From an uncultured Blastocatellia bacterium (lineage in GTDB: Bacteria > Acidobacteriota > Blastocatellia > Pyrinomonadales > Pyrinomonadaceae), in the NCBI GenBank assembly GCA_946480785.1, contig CAMLLD010000011.1, forward strand, positions 1-64,000: DNA of 64,000 nucleotides, in the 5' to 3' direction. Below, in pieces: positions 59,323 through 64,000 of the stretch. The notes beneath the pieces are model-generated. The model saw only the letters and a list, made by a program, of their open reading frames with translations. It had not been told where the DNA came from and did not search any database. Each line of letters begins with the position of its first letter. The stretch's first letter is position 1. The translations under genes were made by a program, and so were the position numbers.

Positions 59323-59562
59323 TCAGCGCTTTTCTTCAGTAGTGCGGTTCTTCAATACACCGCGGATGTTTAGAAATGCAAGGCTGAGCTGAAGCACGAT
59401 GAGGGCGTAGGCGTGGTCGCCCCAGCCCCACACGATCCAGAGCACGTTGCTCGCCAGGAACAACCAGAAGCCCCAGTTGCGTTTGAATTTTCTTTGTGAG
59501 CCAACCATCCATGCGGCGACGACGGTCACTACCATCGCTGGCCACTGAAGCCAATCAATCAT
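59323..59562 (-). CDS. Small membrane protein (YgjV/PnuC-like fragment)
   Basis: The 79-residue protein has two to three hydrophobic helices (MVVTVVAAWMVG, FWLFLASNVLWIVWGW, ALIVLQLSLAFLNIRGVL). The pattern AAWMVGSQRKFKRNWGFWLF, LASNVLWIVWGW is that of YgjV/PnuC-like membrane domains, here much shorter than PnuC. It overlaps the RecQ-like gene by four bases and may be co-translated with it. Confidence 0.7.
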   Translation of the reverse strand: MIDWLQWPAMVVTVVAAWMVGSQRKFKRNWGFWLFLASNVLWIVWGWGDHAYALIVLQLSLAFLNIRGVLKNRTTEEKR

Positions 59563-61082
59563 AACGATGCAACCACACGCTGCGGTTCGGGCAGCGCAAT
59601 CTGTTCCTCGAGCGGATGAACGCAGTTATCACAGTTGCCGCAACGTTCCTCTGCCATCTCTTCGCCAAAGTAGTCGTGCAACAGACGCCAGCGGCACATC
59701 GCGCTCTGCCCGTACTGCATCATGCGCTCCAACTTCTCTTTGTCCTTCTCAACCTTCGCAGCCGACACGCGCGCGAGCTCTTCGAGTTCGTTTTGCTCGA
59801 CTCCGGTTCGCAAGAGCCGAAACTGCGAACCACGCAGCTCCTTCACGATCTTGAATTCCTTCAGCAGCGACAAAACAACGCGCACCTTCGCCGCGCTCAC
59901 CGTGTTTGTCTGTTCCTGCACGGTGGATAATCCCAACGCATTATCTCCAGCGTTGAGCGTCTCGAGTGTTTGATACACGGCGAGAACGTCGTCGAACTTC
60001 GGATGTTTGCCGCCGAGAAAGAACTGCTGCGTACGACGATCCTCGAGTTGATACAACAGACTGCACGTCGCCGCTTCGCCATCACGACCCGCTCGTCCCG
60101 CTTCCTGATAATAAGCTTCGAGCGAGCCGGGCATTTGATAATGGACCACGAAACGAATGTCCGGTTTGTCGATGCCCATGCCGAAAGCGTTCGTCGCCAC
60201 GATCGCTTTCAAATCATCGTTCATGAAAGCATCCTGATTCTGCTTGCGCTCGCTTGCTTTCATGCGCCCGTGATACTTCTCGACGCGGAAGTCGAAGCTT
60301 CTTAACCAGTCCGTCAGCTCGTCGACGGTTTTGACAGTGGCCGCGTAGATGATGCCGATGCCGTCGTGTTCGTTCAGTATGCGAATGAGCTGTTCGTGCT
60401 TCTCGCGCTCGTTCGTGACTCGCTTGACTTCGAAATAGATGTTCGGTCGATAGATACCCGTCTTCACTACCCGGAGTTTGCCGAGATCGAGTTGCTTCTC
60501 GATATCGGTGATCACTTCCGGTGTCGCAGTGGCAGTTAAAGCCAGGACGGGCGGTGAGCCGAGTGTCTTGACGGCGGCGCCGAGCGAGAGATATGCGGGA
60601 CGGAAATCGTGACCCCATTCAGAGATGCAGTGTGCTTCATCGATCACGACGAAGTTGATGTCGCTTTGCCGCAGCTCGGCGAGGAACTCCTGATCCGTGA
60701 AACGCTCCGGCGTCACGAAGATAAAATCGCTCTTCTCGTTTTGGATCTGTTCGAGGTTCTCGTCCTTCTCTTCCGTCGTGAGCGCGCTATTCAACTGCGC
60801 GGCTTCGAGACCCGCTTCGCGTAACTTGTCGACTTGATCTTTCATCAACGAGATCAACGGCGACACTACGACCGTAGTGCCCGGCAAGTGTAAAGAAGGC
60901 AGTTGATAACAGAGCGACTTCCCTGCTCCAGTCGGCATGATAGCGAGCGTGTTATTGCCTTCGAGCACCGAACGAATGACTTCGGCCTGGCCTTCACGAA
61001 GTTTGTCGAGGCCGAAGGTCTCGCGCAGCGTGCGCCGCATTCGGGTGAGTTCGCGTGTGACTTTGGGAACAAGAGCACTCAT
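59559..61082 (-). CDS. recQ: RecQ-like ATP-dependent DNA helicase
   Basis: This superfamily 2 helicase unwinds DNA 3'-5' in repair and replication. Motifs are complete: Q-motif FGLDKLREGQ, Walker A MPTGAGKS, DEAH (VIDEAHCISEWGHDFRP), and motif VI region QEAGRAGRDG. The C-terminal Cys cluster (CRWRLLHDYFGEEMAEERCG, NCDNC) is the RecQ zinc-binding site. A winged-helix-like segment (VSAAKVRVVLSLLKEFKIVK) lies before the zinc cluster rather than after it, and the protein ends soon after, without an HRDC domain. The ATG was set at 61082 because the family starts there; 58 further in-frame codons have no family match. Confidence 0.9.
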   Translation of the reverse strand: MSALVPKVTRELTRMRRTLRETFGLDKLREGQAEVIRSVLEGNNTLAIMPTGAGKSLCYQLPSLHLPGTTVVVSPLISLMKDQVDKLREAGLEAAQLNSALTTEEKDENLEQIQNEKSDFIFVTPERFTDQEFLAELRQSDINFVVIDEAHCISEWGHDFRPAYLSLGAAVKTLGSPPVLALTATATPEVITDIEKQLDLGKLRVVKTGIYRPNIYFEVKRVTNEREKHEQLIRILNEHDGIGIIYAATVKTVDELTDWLRSFDFRVEKYHGRMKASERKQNQDAFMNDDLKAIVATNAFGMGIDKPDIRFVVHYQMPGSLEAYYQEAGRAGRDGEAATCSLLYQLEDRRTQQFFLGGKHPKFDDVLAVYQTLETLNAGDNALGLSTVQEQTNTVSAAKVRVVLSLLKEFKIVKELRGSQFRLLRTGVEQNELEELARVSAAKVEKDKEKLERMMQYGQSAMCRWRLLHDYFGEEMAEERCGNCDNCVHPLEEQIALPEPQRVVASL

Positions 61083-61651
61083 AAGATTCTCGGGACGTGC
61101 ATTTGTTTGAAACACCGTTGCACGTGCGCAAGCGTCTCGGCAAGACGAGTGCCAAGTGAGGTTCGCCGCTCGCGAAACACACCTCGAACATGTAGTATTG
61201 CGGCGCGCTGTCCTACAAACCACCGTAGCCTCGAGGCGGCCCAAACGTGTTCTCACTGGTAGAAAGCAGCTAGTTGTAAAGCGAAAATCCGTGAGCTAAC
61301 CTCGCGATCCTACGAAGATGAAACGGGCAGACGCCGGGCTCATACCGGCGTTCGATGTCTTATGTGATTTTGTGAGGCAGTAGTGAGTAAGTAATTAAGA
61401 GCGGCAGCACGATTCTCAAGCCGAACTACCGCTCTCGGTGGAACGCGACACATTTTGCCTCTGGGCTGCGTGCGCTCCAAACTCCATGTGTATTTAAAGG
61501 AGCAAGGTGTTGAATAGATCGCGAGGGCGAACCCGCGAGTGAGCTACGCCCGACTAGTTCGGGCGTTTACGGCATCCTCTTTATCGGCGCGCAGTGTAAG
61601 TGAAAATACACATAAATACAAGAGTGCATCTTCGTCAGGAGTGCTTGCCTG
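61083..61651. other. Gap between RecQ-like and XRE genes
   Basis: No gene is recognised. The upstream open frame of the helicase covers part of it but looks non-coding. A perfect hairpin with stem ACGCCCGA/TCGGGCGT (61546-61566) is not followed by a U-run. The remainder is unremarkable. Confidence 0.5.
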
Positions 61652-61897
61652 ATGGGACGCTCGCGCCGAAACAAGCCGAAGAGACTCAGTCAGAAGCTGT
61701 TGGCGATCAGGCAGCGTCTGAACATGAGCCAAACCGAGATGGCGCGAGCACTACAACTGAAGGTTCACTACTCAGCAGTTTCGAATTATGAACTCGGCAC
61801 TCGCGAACCGGACTTGATCATCGTCCTGCGTTACTCACGACTCGCAGGCGTGCCGATGGAAACGATCGTCGACGACCAGCTAAGCCTTCCCGAATAA
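61652..61897 (+). CDS. XRE-family helix-turn-helix regulator
   Basis: The 81-residue protein is a bare HTH of the Cro/CI type (LSQKLLAIRQRLNMSQTEMA, RALQLKVHYSAVSNYELGTR, EPDLIIVLRYSRLAGVPMET). It has a basic N-terminus (MGRSRRNKPKR) and no effector domain. It binds DNA as a dimer. It has no linked toxin or antitoxin; the next gene encodes a PEP-CTERM protein. Confidence 0.9.
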   Translation: MGRSRRNKPKRLSQKLLAIRQRLNMSQTEMARALQLKVHYSAVSNYELGTREPDLIIVLRYSRLAGVPMETIVDDQLSLPE

Positions 61898-61950
61898 AGC
61901 CGGCAGCAGTAAACTATCAACCAATCTTCATCAACAAAGGGGGTTCTCGC

Positions 61951-62592
61951 ATGTCCCGACCATTCATCTGTGCGTTCCTTTGTTTGCTCTTCTATAGTTC
62001 AGCAAAGGCCGATACATTCACGCTAACATCAGGTTCGATAACAGTCGCTCTCAATGAAGTCTCGATCAATGCTTCCGGTTCAAACATCTCGATCGGAATC
62101 GGAGTCGCTCCCGGATTCGGTGTAGATCTCACCAACGTCATTTGTAATCCGGCGCCGTGTGCTGCGGGATCTACCTTGAACGTTGGCGGTCTTTTCGCGC
62201 TGTTGGGAGATAACAACTTTCCCGGCGTCGTCACGATCAATGGCACGACCTTCAACAACGTAGACCTTTTCGTCGCTTTGCAATCGAGCGCCATGACGAT
62301 CCTGCCGCCCGGCTTTGCGGGTAATCAGCCGGTGAGTCTTCCGTTCTCAATGACAGGAACGGTGACGGGATTCGGCCAGTGTCCGCAGGTTCCACTCGAT
62401 CCTGGCTGTCGGGTCCAGCTCTTCTCGATCGCCGTCAATGGCTCCGGCATTGTCACTGCGGACTCGCTGGTGCAACCACATCCACGAGTGGTCTTCAACT
62501 TCCAACCCGTTCCGGAGCCCGCGACGTTGGGATTACTCGCCATCGGTTTCTTAGCGCTCCAGGGTTTTTATCGCGCGCGCAAGAAGCATTGA
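61951..62592 (+). CDS. PEP-CTERM exported protein
   Basis: The protein has a signal peptide (MSRPFICAFLCLLFYSSAKA) and a beta-rich mature domain with a Cys pair (VICNPAPCAAG) and a second one (CPQVPLDPGCR). A PEP-CTERM tail ends it: VPEPATLGLLAIGFLALQGF followed by YRARKKH. That tail is recognised and cut by an exosortase, which is not in the window. GGGGG lies before the ATG. The mature domain is not recognised. Confidence 0.87.
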   Translation: MSRPFICAFLCLLFYSSAKADTFTLTSGSITVALNEVSINASGSNISIGIGVAPGFGVDLTNVICNPAPCAAGSTLNVGGLFALLGDNNFPGVVTINGTTFNNVDLFVALQSSAMTILPPGFAGNQPVSLPFSMTGTVTGFGQCPQVPLDPGCRVQLFSIAVNGSGIVTADSLVQPHPRVVFNFQPVPEPATLGLLAIGFLALQGFYRARKKH

Positions 62593-62799
62593 AGATGAAC
62601 ACTCGATCGTTCTCGTGCGGAACGCTTGAAGTGTGTCAACAATAATTTTGTAACGGCCTCACAACCTTCCACGCCTACTCGTTACGGTAGTCTCTGCCCG
62701 TCCGAGCAGTAACCGCCTGAGCCCAGTAAGACAAACCCGACAACTTGTTACTTCAAAAACCTGATCTATCTATCCCTGTGTTCATTCGACGGAGTACAA

Positions 62800-64000
62800 A
62801 TGTCATTTCCCCAACTCTGTTCTGCCCAGCGCAGTGTGTGTGCGAGGATCAATAATGTCTTCGCGATTCTTTTAACCCTATTCATCTTTGCTTCCGCTTC
62901 GTTGGCCGCGACGATCGTTGTCCCCAGCGGCGGCGATCTGCAAGCGGCCATCAACAGCGCCGTACCGGGAGACACGATCGTTCTCGATGCCGGCGGTACT
63001 TATCGCGGCCCGTTTACGTTACCGAAGAAGAGCGGCGACGCTTACATAACGATTCAGTCTTCCAGGGCCGGCGAGATCACCGGACGCGTCACGCCCGGGC
63101 AGAGTGGACTGCTGGCACGACTGCGCGCTAACGTCGGCGGTGATCCGATCATCGCCACCGCTGCCGGCGCTCATCACTACAAACTGATCGGGCTCGACAT
63201 CTCAACCTTCGCCGCCACCGACTTCATTTACGATCTCGTTCGCCTGGGCGACTCGAATCAAACCGATCTCGCGAGCGTGCCGCACCATCTCACGCTCGAT
63301 CGTGTGTGGATTCACGGATTCTCCACGCAACCGGTGCAACGCGGCATCAGTCTCAACTCCGCCGAGACGTCGATCATCAATTCGTACATTTCCGACATTC
63401 ATCACACTGAGGTCGACACGCAGGCAATCTGCGGCTGGAATGGACCGGGGCCTTATCAGATCGTCAACAACTACCTGGAAGCGTCGGGAGAAAACGTCAT
63501 GTTTGGCGGCTCGTTGCCGGCGATTCAGAACCTTGTTCCGGCGAACATCGAGATCCGGCGAAACTATTTCTTCAAGCCGTTATCGTGGAAGGTGGGCCAT
63601 CCGAGTTACGCCGGAATTCACTGGGGCGTGAAGAACCTGCTCGAGTTCAAGAACGCGCGCGGTGTGACTGTTGACGGTAACGTCTTCGAAAACTGCTGGA
63701 CCGACGGACAGATTGGTTATGCGGTGCTGTTCACGGTGCGCAGCGAACAGGGTTTGGCGCCATGGGCCACGGTCGAGAACATCACGTTCACGAACAACAT
63801 CGTGAAGAACACCGAACAGGGGTTGCAGTTGCTTGGCAGTGATTTTCCGTTTCCGTCGGGCCATGGTAACAACCTGGCGATCGCAAACAATTTGTTCATC
63901 GGCATTGCGAATCGTTTCTTCACGACGTCCGGGTTCGACAACGTCACCGTCAACCACAACACGCACTTGCAGGATGGCAACGTCACTGCTTTCACCGGCT
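62800..64000 (+). CDS. Secreted right-handed beta-helix protein (5' part; runs past window end)
   Basis: The open frame covers 400 codons to the window end. A signal peptide (VFAILLTLFIFASASLA) leads into GGDLQAAINSAVPGDTIVLD, the standard start of pectate-lyase-like parallel beta-helix proteins. Repeated short strands with Asn/Gly turns follow (IEIRRNYFFKPLSW, GVTVDGNVFENCW, ITFTNNIVKNTEQG, LAIANNLFIG, VTVNHNTHL). Substrates are usually acidic polysaccharides, but no catalytic residues were identified. GGAG lies five bases before the ATG. Confidence 0.82.
   Translation, partial: MSFPQLCSAQRSVCARINNVFAILLTLFIFASASLAATIVVPSGGDLQAAINSAVPGDTIVLDAGGTYRGPFTLPKKSGDAYITIQSSRAGEITGRVTPGQSGLLARLRANVGGDPIIATAAGAHHYKLIGLDISTFAATDFIYDLVRLGDSNQTDLASVPHHLTLDRVWIHGFSTQPVQRGISLNSAETSIINSYISDIHHTEVDTQAICGWNGPGPYQIVNNYLEASGENVMFGGSLPAIQNLVPANIEIRRNYFFKPLSWKVGHPSYAGIHWGVKNLLEFKNARGVTVDGNVFENCWTDGQIGYAVLFTVRSEQGLAPWATVENITFTNNIVKNTEQGLQLLGSDFPFPSGHGNNLAIANNLFIGIANRFFTTSGFDNVTVNHNTHLQDGNVTAFTG

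Noticed and set aside
61544..61732. Minus-strand open frame of 62 residues over the XRE gene
   Set aside because: It covers the 5' part of a convincing HTH gene and has no features of its own.
1..64000. CRISPR array, phage region or complete insertion sequence
   Set aside because: No regularly spaced direct repeats, no transposase or integrase gene and no phage structural genes were recognised.

Overview
The window looks like chromosomal DNA from an Acidobacteriota bacterium, most likely class Blastocatellia. This rests on gene content, not on a marker gene. It carries an ADOP-type orphan ABC permease, an Oar-like TonB-dependent receptor with an N-terminal carboxypeptidase-regulatory domain, a sortilin/BNR-repeat secreted protein, a DUF4097 protein, a WGxxGxxG-CTERM and a PEP-CTERM protein, many TPR lipoproteins and secreted proteins, and a cytochrome b/Rieske set. 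There is no rRNA, phage, CRISPR array or complete insertion sequence. Two tRNAs are present: Arg-TCG and Glu-TTC.

Layout. 0-6 kb: a partial secreted carbohydrate-binding protein behind hemQ (minus strand), then divergently a Rieske/cytochrome b-c fusion/cytochrome c set, tRNA-Arg, an agmatinase-family gene and a 234-bp giant hairpin. 6-13.1 kb: an envelope-stress block (FKBP isomerase, ECF sigma factor, zinc-finger anti-sigma factor, two Spy/CpxP-like proteins) facing a MacA/MacB-like efflux operon. 13.1-27.3 kb: a PIN toxin-antitoxin pair, a PafA-type phosphatase, an FMN split-barrel protein, a BNR-repeat protein, DUF4097, a CheY-like protein, a D-aminoacylase-like hydrolase, a TPR protein and the TonB-dependent receptor. 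27.6-35.95 kb (minus strand): a compact eight-gene lysine/diaminopimelate operon. It starts with a consensus promoter, a lysine riboswitch and an intrinsic terminator, then runs lysC, M20 peptidase (dapE-like), dapB, dapA, dapD, aminotransferase, asd and a class A beta-lactamase-like serine hydrolase. 36-44 kb: TonB, a long TPR protein, tRNA-Glu with a duplicated 3' half downstream enclosing a DUF433/DUF5615 toxin-antitoxin pair, and small lineage-specific secreted or membrane proteins. 44-64 kb: ADOP permease, acetyltransferases, an isoquinoline-oxidoreductase-like molybdenum enzyme, an orphan antitoxin, a retropepsin-like protease, a Crp-like regulator, an HMCES-type peptidase, a RecQ-like helicase, an XRE regulator, a PEP-CTERM protein and a partial beta-helix protein.

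The best supported system is the riboswitch-controlled DAP/lysine operon. The most unusual protein is the cytochrome b-c fusion: one expected heme-b histidine is absent and the quinol-site PEWY motif reads PGAQ. Two intergenic palindromes share a 17-bp core and so form a repeat family. One of them abuts the ECF sigma gene, which has no ordinary start codon where the family needs one. Nothing here forces the conclusion that an entirely new system is present. All functional calls come from reading translations and motifs by eye; no database search was run.
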